NCBI RefSeq assembly: GCF_016907475.1
Contig: NZ_JAFBCA010000001.1
Location: 1,426,001 to 1,490,000 of the forward strand
Direction of reading: 5' to 3'
Length of the DNA stretch: 64,000 bases
From: Nocardioides cavernae
GTDB taxonomy: Bacteria > Actinomycetota > Actinomycetes > Propionibacteriales > Nocardioidaceae
The notes beneath the pieces are model-generated. The model saw nothing but the letters and a program-made list of their open reading frames with translations. It was not told where the DNA came from and searched no databases. Positions 17,601-25,032 of this stretch are shown piece after piece. The first letter of the stretch is position 1; every line of letters begins with the position of its first letter. The position numbers and the translations under genes are program-made.

Positions 17601-18363
17601 GACCTGGTACGAGGGCGTGCGCGACGTCCGCGGGTGGGAGCAGCGCGGCGAGGAGCGGCCCTACCGTCGTGGCGAGGAGCGCACGCTCGGCTGGTTCGAG
17701 CCGGTCGCCCGGCCGCGGACCGGCCCGGGTTACTGGCAGCCCAGGCGCAGCGGTAACTTCTTCGCCGTCAACGTGCCGTTCGCGAGCACCGGTGACGATG
17801 GTGTCACCGGCTCGATGGAGGACGGATCGACCGTCGTGACGCGTCTCTACGCCGGTGACGATCTCATCGACGAGAGTCCCTTCCAGGCGGTGCAGCGCGA
17901 GGTGCCGGCCACCGACGGCTGGTCCGACTACCGGTTCGAGATGGACACGACCCGCCCCGATGGCTGGCGCCTCGCGACGCGTACGTCGACGGTGTGGGAC
18001 TTCCGGGCGCAGACGAGCGAGTCGGGCGACTGGGTCAACCTGCCGCTGCTCCAGCTCGACTACGACCTCGACACCGACCTGGGCGGCCGCTTGACGGGTC
18101 GTACGCAGGAGGTCGGGCTGCGTGCCTTCCAGCCGCCCTCCGTCGAGGGTGCCGGCAGGGTCGCGGACGCGACGCTCGAGGTGTCGTACGACGACGGGGC
18201 CACGTGGAAGCGGGCCGAGCTCGTCCGCGAGAAGGTCGGCGCATGGTCGGCGACGGTGCGCATCCCAGCGAGGGTCGCCCACCTCTCGCTGCGCGCCACG
18301 GCCTCGGACGACGCGGGCAACCGCGTCACGCAGGAGGTGGTCCGCGCCGCTGGGGTGCGCTGA
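14677..18363 (+). CDS. Secreted S8 subtilisin-like serine protease
   Basis: 1228 aa; ATG 14677 with GGAAAGGA upstream. A signal peptide (LATLAVTAAVLTMPSAAA) starts the protein, followed by a propeptide-like region to about residue 195. The catalytic triad is complete: Asp231 (VAVLDTGVD), His263 (DGHGTHVA) and Ser434 (SGTSMATPHVAGAAA), with the oxyanion Asn359 in AAGNYG. After the catalytic domain come a beta-rich Fn/Big-like region and a PA-like segment (around VVVVNDRSGRYVAYAGG). A long C-terminal beta domain ends in a motif like VSYDDGATWK. No sortase signal or membrane anchor is seen, so it is probably released. Followed by a strong terminator. Function: extracellular protein degradation. 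Confidence 0.95.
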   Translation: MSPSLPGAAAGLATLAVTAAVLTMPSAAAGPAAEAPATAAPAIAKTTTVTLLTGDVVTLTSTAAGRDTVSIDRAPGSTGGVQTHTIGGDLHVVPDAALPFLANGRVDADLFNVTELVEQGYDDASVSSIPLIVQYGPGVRAASAAAPEHSEKSVVLTSIHGAAIAASKEDATDFWADLANESRARFSGGIAKIHLDEKVEASLADTVAQVGAPDAWAEGLDGTGVTVAVLDTGVDQTHPDLAEQVTQTRSFVPGETVTDVDGHGTHVASTVAGTGAASDGREKGVAPGADLAIGKVLDNGGSGAASWIIEGMEWGASVADVVSMSLGSQEASDGTDPMALAVDALSESTDALFVIAAGNYGRVSGIGSPGAAQSALTVGAVDGADERAYFQDMGPRLGDAVVKPEIVAPGVDVLAARSSASPGEGSYVSLSGTSMATPHVAGAAAILAQQHPDWTGEQIRDALVSTAKPLNGQTAYQVGGGRLDVPSAAFGDVVATASVELGYHAWPSDDDAPVDRTITYTNLTDADVTVDLSEAVTDDALAPAPDGLVTLSAEQVTVPAGGTADVTVTGTPTAGAPGTTYSGTVVASLAGEQVAQTAVGLVKEEERYDLDINALDRGGKPAAGYVTMYRYGDQFVSTLELDPATGTIPTQRLRPGIYNVTSWLPVDADASGVALVGDPHVVVGEADRSITLDARKANEISVRTPRPSIDGARRPGYVHDSGIDSPFSAFVNQYDVSPAVDHVYAAPTGEVAGARYEFLMRWRRTAPLLSMSTGGTELDARNMPSARRWDGVARLDAVAAGTGTPDDFTGRDVRGKAVLVRRSDAVPAYEIAETAARAGARLVVVVNDRSGRYVAYAGGTDLPVVTLTQAEGQPLLDKLARGRTVTLTLDGTEQADYVYDLVRSFDGEIPAGLAWAPAKRDLATVTSRFIGEEGRLAIESRADCRDWNWPPCMEYFEPVHLGTERTDYVSTQAGSTWYEGVRDVRGWEQRGEERPYRRGEERTLGWFEPVARPRTGPGYWQPRRSGNFFAVNVPFASTGDDGVTGSMEDGSTVVTRLYAGDDLIDESPFQAVQREVPATDGWSDYRFEMDTTRPDGWRLATRTSTVWDFRAQTSESGDWVNLPLLQLDYDLDTDLGGRLTGRTQEVGLRAFQPPSVEGAGRVADATLEVSYDDGATWKRAELVREKVGAWSATVRIPARVAHLSLRATASDDAGNRVTQEVVRAAGVR

Positions 18364-18375
18364 CCACGACCTGAG

Positions 18376-18410
18376 GACGCCCGCCGGAGACCCCACCTCC
18401 GGCGGGCGTC
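18376..18410 (+). terminator. Intrinsic terminator after the subtilisin gene
   Basis: A perfect 14-bp inverted repeat (GACGCCCGCCGGAG and its complement, 7-base loop) begins 12 bases after the stop codon. There is no U-tract, as is usual in actinobacteria. It also faces the convergent hydrolase gene, so it may act both ways. Confidence 0.85.
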
Positions 18411-18438
18411 CGCGCGCTCCTGATGACCTCGACCGTCG

Positions 18439-19272
18439 TCAGCCCACCGCGCGCGCAAGGCGTACGACAGCATCGGCGACCCGCGGACCGAACATGACCG
18501 CGTCGTTGTGGCCGGCACCCTCGAGCACGACGCGCTCGACGAGCGCCGGCGCGCCGTCGGCGACCCGCACGCTGAGCTCGGTCGGCACCACGTCGTCGCT
18601 GTCGCCGTAGATCACGGTGACGGGTACGTCGCTGGCGGCGATCGGGTCGAGCACCGGGAGACGGTCGCGGAGGAGCGTGCGCACGGGCAGCCACGGATAG
18701 TGATGACGACCGACGTCGGCGAGGTTGGTGAACGGTGACCTCAGCACGATCCCGGCCGGAGGGTGCCGCTGCTGGAGGCCGGCGACGACGCCGGTCCCCA
18801 ATGACTCGCCGAAGTAGATCGTGCGGTCGAGGGGATGGCCGAGGTCGACCAACGCACGTACGGCTGCATCGGCGTCGGCGGCGAGCCCGTCCTCGCTGGG
18901 GCTGCCGGGATTGCCGCCGTAGCCGCGGTAGTCCATGACCAGCACTGCGAACCCCCGGTCGCCGAGCGCGTGGGCGAGGTCGGCCCGGCCGGCACGGTTG
19001 CCACCGTTGCCCGGAGCCATCAGGACGGCCATGCCGGTGTCACGCTCGGCGTCGGCAGGCAGGTACCACGCGCCCAGCTCGAGCCCGTCAGCCGTCTCCA
19101 GGGTCACGTCGCGAGCGCCCGGGAGCACCTCCCCGGCAGGTGGTACGTCGCTCGCGTCGGGGAAGTAGATCAGCTGCCGCTGCACACCCCAGACGGCGAC
19201 CAGGGCCAGCCCGGCGACGAGCAGGACGACCACGAGCGTCACGACGAGCCTCCTGATGCGGGACCGCGCCAT
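18439..19272 (-). CDS. Membrane-anchored alpha/beta hydrolase (BEM46-like)
   Basis: 277 aa, ATG 19272. A basic start (MARSRIRR) and one membrane helix (LVVTLVVVLLVAGLALVAVW) anchor an alpha/beta hydrolase of the BEM46/ABHD13 type. APGNGGNRAG is the oxyanion region, YFGESLGTGV the nucleophile elbow (Ser), VIYGDSDDVVP carries the acid and LEGAGHND the catalytic His. Family members are membrane-associated esterases or lipases of unknown substrate. It is divergent from the membrane-protein/LuxR pair at 19363, with a dyad in the 90-base gap. Confidence 0.88.
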   Translation of the reverse strand: MARSRIRRLVVTLVVVLLVAGLALVAVWGVQRQLIYFPDASDVPPAGEVLPGARDVTLETADGLELGAWYLPADAERDTGMAVLMAPGNGGNRAGRADLAHALGDRGFAVLVMDYRGYGGNPGSPSEDGLAADADAAVRALVDLGHPLDRTIYFGESLGTGVVAGLQQRHPPAGIVLRSPFTNLADVGRHHYPWLPVRTLLRDRLPVLDPIAASDVPVTVIYGDSDDVVPTELSVRVADGAPALVERVVLEGAGHNDAVMFGPRVADAVVRLARAVG

Positions 19273-19311
19273 CACCTCATCGTGGCATCGTGCGCCCGTC
19301 AGCACATCAAT

Positions 19312-19327
19312 TGGTGCACATGCACCA
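19312..19327. promoter_or_regulatory. Perfect dyad in divergent promoter (operator candidate)
   Basis: TGGTGCA-CA-TGCACCA is a perfect 7-bp inverted repeat with a 2-base centre. It lies between the divergent starts at 19272 and 19363. The neighbouring membrane-LuxR regulator at 20085 is a plausible binder, which is inference only. Confidence 0.5.
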
Positions 19328-19362
19328 TGCGGGGGAGCCGTCGTGACGCCCACCCTCGGGGC

Positions 19363-20088
19363 ATGACACTCACCCATGGACACACGACCACCTCGTCGCC
19401 GCCGCTCTCCCGAGCTGCCCGCCTCGGAGCCGGTGCCTGCCTGATCGCGGCGGGACTCACCAACGGCCTGGGCCAGTACGTCGGCGAGCTCCTGACGCCC
19501 GACCTCGCGGACTTCAGCGCCCAGATCCGCTGGGGCGCCGATCACCCCGCGGTGCACACCGCCGAGCAGACGGCTCTGCTCGTCAGCATGCTCGCGCTCC
19601 CGCTCGGCCTCCTCGGCCTGGCCAACGTGACCCGGTGGGCGGCACCGCGGCTGACCGCGGTGGGCATCGTGCTCACGCTGTGGGGCATGTGGGGGTTCCA
19701 CAACGTCGTCGCGCTGGGGTACGCCGCCGGAACCGTCGGTCCGGGCGCGATCGGGACCGACTCCGCGGTCGCGCTCAACGAGGGCTTCCTCGACCATCTC
19801 GGCACGACGGTCACGGCCCTGCTGCCGCACCTGCTCGGCTCCTTCCTCGGCCTGATGCTGCTCGCGATCGCCGGGCTGCGCAGCGTGTCGCTGCCGCGGG
19901 CCCCGCTGGTGCTGCTCATCGCCTTCCTCGTGTGGGACTTCCTGCTGCCCTCGGTCGGGCCGCTGGAGCCGCACCTGCTGCTCGCCGTCGCGCTGGTGTG
20001 GCTCGGTGTCGCGCTGGTGCGGATGCCGCAGGCCGAGTGGGCAGATCCGGGACACGAGACCGCGGCCGGACCGATACTGGCCGGGTGA
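19363..20088 (+). CDS. Multi-pass membrane protein paired with LuxR regulator
   Basis: 241 aa. Five or six hydrophobic helices are visible (for example LGAGACLIAAGLTNGLGQYV, LLVSMLALPLGLLGLANV, LTAVGIVLTLWGMWGFHNVV, LLPHLLGSFLGLMLLAIAGL, LLLAVALVWLGVALV). No family is recognised; a histidine (GFHNVV) and an acidic loop (TPDLADFSAQIRWGAD) are the only polar highlights. The stop overlaps the GTG of the following membrane-LuxR gene as GTGA, so the two are translationally coupled and may form a sensor/regulator pair. A divergent dyad precedes it. Confidence 0.75.
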   Translation: MTLTHGHTTTSSPPLSRAARLGAGACLIAAGLTNGLGQYVGELLTPDLADFSAQIRWGADHPAVHTAEQTALLVSMLALPLGLLGLANVTRWAAPRLTAVGIVLTLWGMWGFHNVVALGYAAGTVGPGAIGTDSAVALNEGFLDHLGTTVTALLPHLLGSFLGLMLLAIAGLRSVSLPRAPLVLLIAFLVWDFLLPSVGPLEPHLLLAVALVWLGVALVRMPQAEWADPGHETAAGPILAG

Positions 20089-21047
20089 GGCTCCGCCACC
20101 CAGCCCTGGTCGTGGCCGCTGCGGCGGTGACGCTGGGAGCGGTGCTGACGGCCCTTGCCTCGAGCTCGGAGGGCTCGCTGTGGAAGATGCTGCTCGTCGC
20201 GCTGGCCCTCGGGTTGCCGGGTGCCCTCGCGGCCACCGAGCACCCGCGCAACCCCGTCGGCTGGCTGCTCCTCGCCACGGCGTGCGTCCTGTCGGCGATG
20301 GGGCTGGCCGGGCAGGCCTCGCCGGCGGGGTCTGCGGGGGAGTGGGCGTCGTGGCTGGTCGACCGGGCGGGCGCGATCGTCGTACCGCTGATGTTCCTCG
20401 CGCTCGTCCTGCTGCCTGATGGCCACCTGCCGGGCCCGAGGTGGCGTCCCGTCGTGGCGGCGGCGTTCGGCGTACAGGTGGCGTGCGTCCTCGCATGGAG
20501 CCTCGTCGAGGGGGACTCGAACCCGCTCGGCGTGCTGCCGGCGTCCTGGTCGGGCGGGGTGGACGCAGCGGCCGACTGGCTGCTGCAGGCGCCGCTGCTG
20601 CTGGCAGCTGCCGCGATCGCCGTACGGCTCCGGCGACCCGCCGATCGGGCGGGCCTGAGCTGGGTGTTGGCCGGAGCGCTCGGCTTCGCCGTCCTCGCCC
20701 TCGTCGGGCACTCGATGGTGCCGGCGGCGGCGGACGCCCTGGACGTGCTCGGCGCCGTCATCCTCGGCGCGGGCCTGACGGTGACGCTCCTGCACCGCCC
20801 GACCCCGGCGCCGGAGAAGCCGGACGAGCCGGCCGGCGCGTACGACGACGCGCGGCTCGCGGCGCTGTCGGCGCGCGAGCGCGAGGTCCTGGACCTCGTC
20901 GCGCAGGGCCTGACCAACCGCCAGATCGCCGAACGACTGGTCATCTCCCCGGTCACCGCGCGCAACCACGTCAGCCGGATCCTCGGCAAGCTCGGGCTGG
21001 ACAACCGGACGCAGGCCGCCGCATGGCTGGCGCGCTCGCAGCGCTAG
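20085..21047 (+). CDS. Membrane-bound LuxR-type regulator
   Basis: 320 aa from GTG 20085. Residues 1 to about 225 are hydrophobic with six or seven helices (LVVAAAAVTLGAVLTAL, LLVALALGLPGALAA, WLLLATACVLSAMGL, LMFLALVLLPDG and others). The last ~65 residues are a canonical LuxR HTH: LSAREREVLDLVAQGLTNRQ, then AERLVISPVTARNHVSRI. The region before the HTH lacks kinase motifs, so this is a one-component membrane regulator rather than a histidine kinase. It is coupled to the membrane protein upstream and could sense a membrane or lipid signal. Converges with the secreted-protein gene at 21054 with only 6 bases between stops and no terminator. Confidence 0.88.
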   Translation: MRLRHPALVVAAAAVTLGAVLTALASSSEGSLWKMLLVALALGLPGALAATEHPRNPVGWLLLATACVLSAMGLAGQASPAGSAGEWASWLVDRAGAIVVPLMFLALVLLPDGHLPGPRWRPVVAAAFGVQVACVLAWSLVEGDSNPLGVLPASWSGGVDAAADWLLQAPLLLAAAAIAVRLRRPADRAGLSWVLAGALGFAVLALVGHSMVPAAADALDVLGAVILGAGLTVTLLHRPTPAPEKPDEPAGAYDDARLAALSAREREVLDLVAQGLTNRQIAERLVISPVTARNHVSRILGKLGLDNRTQAAAWLARSQR

Positions 21048-21053
21048 TCGGCC

Positions 21054-21533
21054 TCAGGAGTCGAACGCCTCCACGTTGGCCCGTCCCTCGGTGGCCAGGA
21101 TCAGCGAGATCCAGCCGTCGGTGCCGCGCAGCTTCCGGTGCGTGGCGTCGGTGACGACGTAGCCACCGACGAACCGGTGGGTGACGACGTACGTGGCATC
21201 CGCGTACTCGCCACACACCTCGCCGACGGCGTCGAGACGCAGCGTCCGCTTGGGTGAGGTCACGTCGAGGGTGCCGGTGGCGGGCTCGCAGGATCCGGGT
21301 GCCGGCAGCGAGCCGTCGTCGGCGGACAGCGTGGCGACGTACGTGCCGTCGAACGGATCGCCGATCACGGAGCCGGACAGGTGGGCGGTGCCGGTCGCGT
21401 CCAGCGAGTACGTGCCGACGTCGGCGCCGCGGAGGTCCACGAGGGGCTTGGGCGCGGCGACGGCGGGGGAGGCGATGGCCGGCACGGCGAGGGCGGCGAC
21501 GGCCAGGGTGATGGTCTGGGTGATGCGGTTCAT
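21054..21533 (-). CDS. Small secreted protein, SARP-box promoter
   Basis: 159 aa, ATG 21533. A signal peptide is clear (TITLAVAALAVPAIASPAVAA, cut probably after the last AVAA). The mature part is a beta-rich domain beginning KPLVDLRGADVGTY, with two cysteines (in SCEPATG and EVCGEY) that may form a disulfide. No family recognised. Its promoter region carries three 11-bp-spaced TCAAGT-type repeats, marking it as a probable target of the adjacent SARP regulator at 21696, from which it diverges. Confidence 0.8.
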   Translation of the reverse strand: MNRITQTITLAVAALAVPAIASPAVAAPKPLVDLRGADVGTYSLDATGTAHLSGSVIGDPFDGTYVATLSADDGSLPAPGSCEPATGTLDVTSPKRTLRLDAVGEVCGEYADATYVVTHRFVGGYVVTDATHRKLRGTDGWISLILATEGRANVEAFDS

Positions 21534-21583
21534 CGATGGGCTCCTGAGGTGTTCGGTCGAGGAGACGACCTTGCCCCGGGTGG

Positions 21584-21611
21584 CTTGACGACGACTTGGG
21601 GGTGACTTGAG
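21584..21611 (-). promoter_or_regulatory. Three SARP-type direct repeats
   Basis: On the minus strand CTCAAGT, CCCAAGT and GTCAAG recur at exact 11-bp steps (plus-strand CTTG at 21584, 21595 and 21606). A CAAGGT -10 candidate follows about ten bases downstream at 21571-21566. This spacing is that of AfsR/SARP operators, where the repeats replace a normal -35. Target: the secreted protein at 21533. Confidence 0.75.
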
Positions 21612-21695
21612 GGGTCGGGGGACACGTGCCCAATTTCGGGGCGGCACACCGCGAAGCGACGCCCTACGCTCGACTGAGGCGACGCGAGGAATGGG

Positions 21696-23573
21696 GTGGA
21701 CGGACAGCCGGAACTCAACCTGCACGTGCTCGGCGAGCTCACGGCCACCCGGGATGGCGCGGTCGTGGATCTCGGCGGGCGACGGCAGCGCGCCGTGCTG
21801 GCGGGCCTGGCCATGCAGCGCGACCAGGTCGTGACGGTGGACCACCTCGTCGACTGCGTCTGGGGCGACCACCCGCCCGCCAATGCGACCGGGGCGCTGC
21901 AGGCGTACGTCAGCCACCTGCGCCGGCGGCTCGAGCCCGACGCGACCGCCCGGCAGCGCGGGGGTGTCATCGCCCGTGCCGGGCCGGGATACGTGCTGCG
22001 GCTCCCACCTGACGCCGTCGACGCGTGGGCCTTCGAGGCGGCCGTCGAGTCCGCCGCCGGCCAGGCGCCGGGGGACGCGGTGTGCACGCTGGAGACGTCA
22101 CTGCGGACCTGGCGCGGACCGGCGTACGCCGACTACGCCGGGGAGGCGTGGGCCGAGGCGGAGGCCGCCCGGCTCACCGAGCTGCGCGGGGTCGCCCGCG
22201 AGCGGCTGCTCGCGACGCGGCTCGAGCTCGGCGAGGCGCAGCTCGTCATCGGCGACCTCGAGGCGCTGGTCAAGGAGGACCCGCTGCGCGAGGAGCGCTG
22301 GCGGCTGCTGACGCTCGCGCTCTACCGGGCACATCGCCAGGCCTCCGCGCTCGAGGCGCTGCGCCGGGCGCGAGCGGTGCTCGCCGACGAGCTCGGCGTC
22401 GACCCCGGCCCTGCCCTGCGCGCGCTTGAGGCGGAGGTCCTCGCCCAGTCGCCAGACCTCGACGGGCCGAGACCCGCACCGACCACGCCCCCTGTGACGC
22501 TGCTCCCGCGCCCCCGGACCCCCGACGGGCTCGTCGATCGGGACGACGAGATGGCCCTCCTGAGGCAGAAGCTCGACGACCTGGCCGACGGGACCTCCGG
22601 GTGCCTGCTTGTCGAGGGCCCCGCCGGCATCGGCAAGACCCGCCTGCTCGAGGAGCTACGACGGCTGGCGGTCAGTAGAGGCGTCTTCGTGCGGTCCGCG
22701 AGGAGCAGCGCGCTGGAGCAGGACTTCGAGTGGGGAGTGGCCCGGCAGCTGTTCGGCGCGGGCGTGGACGACCTACTGGAACGCGAGGAGCGCTTCGCAG
22801 TGCTCCGAGGGCTGTGCGAGCTGACGACCCAGCTGGCCGAGGAGGCGCCGTTCGTGTTGTGCGTCGACGACGTCCAGCGGTGCGACGAGGCGTCGCTGCA
22901 GTTCCTCGCCTACCTGGTCCGGCGCCTCGAGGGACTTCCCGTCCTCATCGTCCTGGCGATGCGCACCGGCGAGCAGCAGCAAGCCGACGACCTCGCCGAG
23001 CTGGTCGCGGACGAGACGGTGACCGTCGTACGCCCCGAGCCGCTCACCGAGCAGGGGACCGCCGCGCTGGTGACCGACCGGCTCGGTCGCGGTGCCGACG
23101 CGTTCGTCGCGACCTGCCACCGGATGACGTCGGGCAACCCGCTGCTGCTGCGCCAGCTGCTCCGCGCTTTGGCGGACCAGGGCGTCCCGCCGGACGCGGC
23201 CCACGTGGACACCGTCCGGGCGGTGGGCTCGCGCGCGGTCACTTCGCTCGTCACCCTTCGCCTGCGCCGGATGCCCAAAGCGGTGACGACGGTCGCGCGA
23301 GCGGTCGCGATGCTCGGTCCGATGGCCGACCTGCGGAGCGTCGCCGACCTCTCGCAGCACTCGGAGGAAGACGTCGCGAGCGCCCTCGACCTGCTCGCCC
23401 GCAGCGAGATCCTCCGCGACGGGCACCCGCTGGACTTCGTGAACCCGCTCGTCCGCGACGCCATCCACGCCGACGTACCGACGGGCGAGCGCGCCCTCCT
23501 CGTCGAGCGGCTGAACCGGCGGCTCAAGTCATCCTCAAGTTCCGCTGACCATGCTGAAGCGCCGAGATCGTGA
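21696..23573 (+). CDS. Short SARP/AfsR-type regulator (wHTH-BTAD-AAA)
   Basis: 625 aa from GTG 21696, with GAGGA upstream and a TACGCT -10 at 21665. Residues about 1-100 are an OmpR-like winged helix (LGGRRQRAVLAGLAMQRDQ; YVSHLRRRLEP). Residues about 105-255 are the bacterial transcriptional activation domain (ADYAGEAWAEAEAARL; WRLLTLALYRAHRQ; LADELGVDPGP). An AAA/STAND ATPase follows with Walker A GPAGIGKT and Walker B FVLCVDDV. The TPR region normally found after the ATPase is missing; the protein ends in a serine-rich tail encoded by the binding boxes of the next gene. It probably activates the flanking secreted-protein and oxidoreductase genes. Confidence 0.9.
   Translation: MDGQPELNLHVLGELTATRDGAVVDLGGRRQRAVLAGLAMQRDQVVTVDHLVDCVWGDHPPANATGALQAYVSHLRRRLEPDATARQRGGVIARAGPGYVLRLPPDAVDAWAFEAAVESAAGQAPGDAVCTLETSLRTWRGPAYADYAGEAWAEAEAARLTELRGVARERLLATRLELGEAQLVIGDLEALVKEDPLREERWRLLTLALYRAHRQASALEALRRARAVLADELGVDPGPALRALEAEVLAQSPDLDGPRPAPTTPPVTLLPRPRTPDGLVDRDDEMALLRQKLDDLADGTSGCLLVEGPAGIGKTRLLEELRRLAVSRGVFVRSARSSALEQDFEWGVARQLFGAGVDDLLEREERFAVLRGLCELTTQLAEEAPFVLCVDDVQRCDEASLQFLAYLVRRLEGLPVLIVLAMRTGEQQQADDLAELVADETVTVVRPEPLTEQGTAALVTDRLGRGADAFVATCHRMTSGNPLLLRQLLRALADQGVPPDAAHVDTVRAVGSRAVTSLVTLRLRRMPKAVTTVARAVAMLGPMADLRSVADLSQHSEEDVASALDLLARSEILRDGHPLDFVNPLVRDAIHADVPTGERALLVERLNRRLKSSSSSADHAEAPRS
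23523..23540 (+). promoter_or_regulatory. SARP-type direct repeats before first oxidoreductase
   Basis: CTCAAGT occurs at 23523-23529 and again at 23534-23540, exactly 11 bp apart; a weak third copy (CTGACCA) starts at 23545. CATGCT at 23550-23555 is a -10 candidate. The boxes lie inside the last codons of the SARP gene. The implied transcript start (~23562) favours the GTG at 23584 as the downstream gene's start. Confidence 0.7.
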
Positions 23574-23583
23574 GGTGGTGACG

Positions 23584-24942
23584 GTGCAGCAGGCCGAGGG
23601 TCTACGCCCACTGGCGGGCGGTGCTGTCCACCTGCCCGGCGACCCCCTCTACGACGAGGCGCGGATGCCGTGGAACCTCCAGGTCGACGAGCACCCCGCC
23701 GCGGTCGCCTACCCGGCCGACCCCCACGAGGTCGCCCGGATCGTCCGCGCCGCCGCGGCGGCCGGCCTCCGCGTCGCGCCGCAGGGCACCGGCCACGGAG
23801 CCCCGCCGCTCGCGGGCCGGCTCGGCGACGCCGTCCTGCTGCGCACCTCGGCCATGACCGGGCTGCGCGTCGACGCCGCCGGCCGTACGGCCCGCGCCGA
23901 GGCCGGCGTGCTGTGGGGCGACGTCGTCGCCCGCGCCGGCCGCGTCGGGCTGGCCGGACAGCACATGTCCAGCCCTGGTGTCGGCGTCGTCGGCTCATCG
24001 CTCGGCGGCGGGGTGAGCTGGTACTCCCGTCAGCACGGCCTGCAGTGCAGCGCGATCACCGCCGTCGAGCTGGTGCTCGCCGACGGCACCTTCGTGCGGG
24101 CCACCGACGACCAGGACCCCGACCTGCTCTGGGCGGCCCGCGGCGGCAGCGGCGGCTTCGGGGTCGTCACCGCGCTCGAGTTCGACCTGCTGCCGGTCCG
24201 GACGGCGTACGCCGGCATGCTCGCGTGGGACTGGCGGCACGCGCAGCGCGTCCTCACCGGCTGGGGCGAGTGGACGGCCGACGCGCCCGAGTCGGTCACG
24301 AGCGTCGCGCGGATCTTCCAGGTGCCCGACATCGAGTGGCTGCCCGACCAGCTGCGCGGTCGGAAGATGGTGATGATCGACGCCGTGGCGCTCGGCGACC
24401 CCGAGACCGGCGCCCGCTCGATCGCCCCGCTGCGCGCGCTGAAGCCCGAGATCGACACGTTCGCGGAGATGTCCGCGCCTGACATCGCCCACCTGCAGCT
24501 CGACCCGCAGGAGCCCACGGCCGTCTACGCCAACAGCGTCCTCGTCGAGGGCTTTCCCGCCGGCGCGGTCGACGCGCTCGTCGAGGCCGCCGGCCCCGAG
24601 TCGGGCAGCAACCTGCTCTTCGTGGAGCTGCGCCAGCTGGGCGGCGCCCTCGCGCGGCCCTCGCCCCGAGGCGGTGCGCTCGACCACCTGCCCGCCGCGT
24701 TCCTCGTGCTCGGCGTCGGGCTCGACGTGGGCACCGGGTGGGACGCCGTCCGCGCGGACGCCATGCGGATCCTCGACTCGCTCGCGCCCTGGTCCTCGCG
24801 CGCGTCGTACCTCTCGATGGCCTACGAGGCCGCCGCGCGACGGGGATTCGCGCCGGAGGCGTACGAGCGGCTGGTGCGGATTCGTGAGTCTGTGGACCCG
24901 AATCGCGTGTTTGTGGCACCACGCGCGTCCTCGAACGACTGA
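23584..24942 (+). CDS. FAD-dependent oxidoreductase, PCMH/BBE type (copy 1)
   Basis: 452 aa from GTG 23584. That start has GAGG eight bases upstream and lies downstream of the SARP boxes; an ATG at 23551 would precede the predicted transcript start. The N-terminal half is a PCMH-type FAD-binding domain (PWNLQVDEHPAAVAYP; RVAPQGTGHG; GVGVVGSSLGGGVSWYSRQH; RGGSGGFGVVTALEF). The C-terminal part carries a berberine-bridge-like end (VDPNRVF). The GHG histidine is where FAD is often attached covalently. Substrate unknown; relatives oxidise sugars, alkaloids or polyketides. It is paralogous to the gene at 25033 and probably in the same SARP regulon. Confidence 0.88.
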   Translation: MQQAEGLRPLAGGAVHLPGDPLYDEARMPWNLQVDEHPAAVAYPADPHEVARIVRAAAAAGLRVAPQGTGHGAPPLAGRLGDAVLLRTSAMTGLRVDAAGRTARAEAGVLWGDVVARAGRVGLAGQHMSSPGVGVVGSSLGGGVSWYSRQHGLQCSAITAVELVLADGTFVRATDDQDPDLLWAARGGSGGFGVVTALEFDLLPVRTAYAGMLAWDWRHAQRVLTGWGEWTADAPESVTSVARIFQVPDIEWLPDQLRGRKMVMIDAVALGDPETGARSIAPLRALKPEIDTFAEMSAPDIAHLQLDPQEPTAVYANSVLVEGFPAGAVDALVEAAGPESGSNLLFVELRQLGGALARPSPRGGALDHLPAAFLVLGVGLDVGTGWDAVRADAMRILDSLAPWSSRASYLSMAYEAAARRGFAPEAYERLVRIRESVDPNRVFVAPRASSND

Positions 24943-24955
24943 ATCCGCGACAGGG

Positions 24956-24984
24956 CTCAAGTTGCCCTCAAGTTGCCCGCAAGT
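24956..24984 (+). promoter_or_regulatory. Three SARP-type direct repeats before second oxidoreductase
   Basis: CTCAAGT at 24956 and 24967 and CGCAAGT at 24978 form three heptamers at exact 11-bp steps, the best-preserved set in the window. CACCTT (24994-24999) is a -10 candidate. The gene start is at 25033. Confidence 0.8.
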
Positions 24985-25032
24985 GCTCGGGTGCACCTTC
25001 GGAGGGTCAACAACGACCCAACGGAGGAAGCA

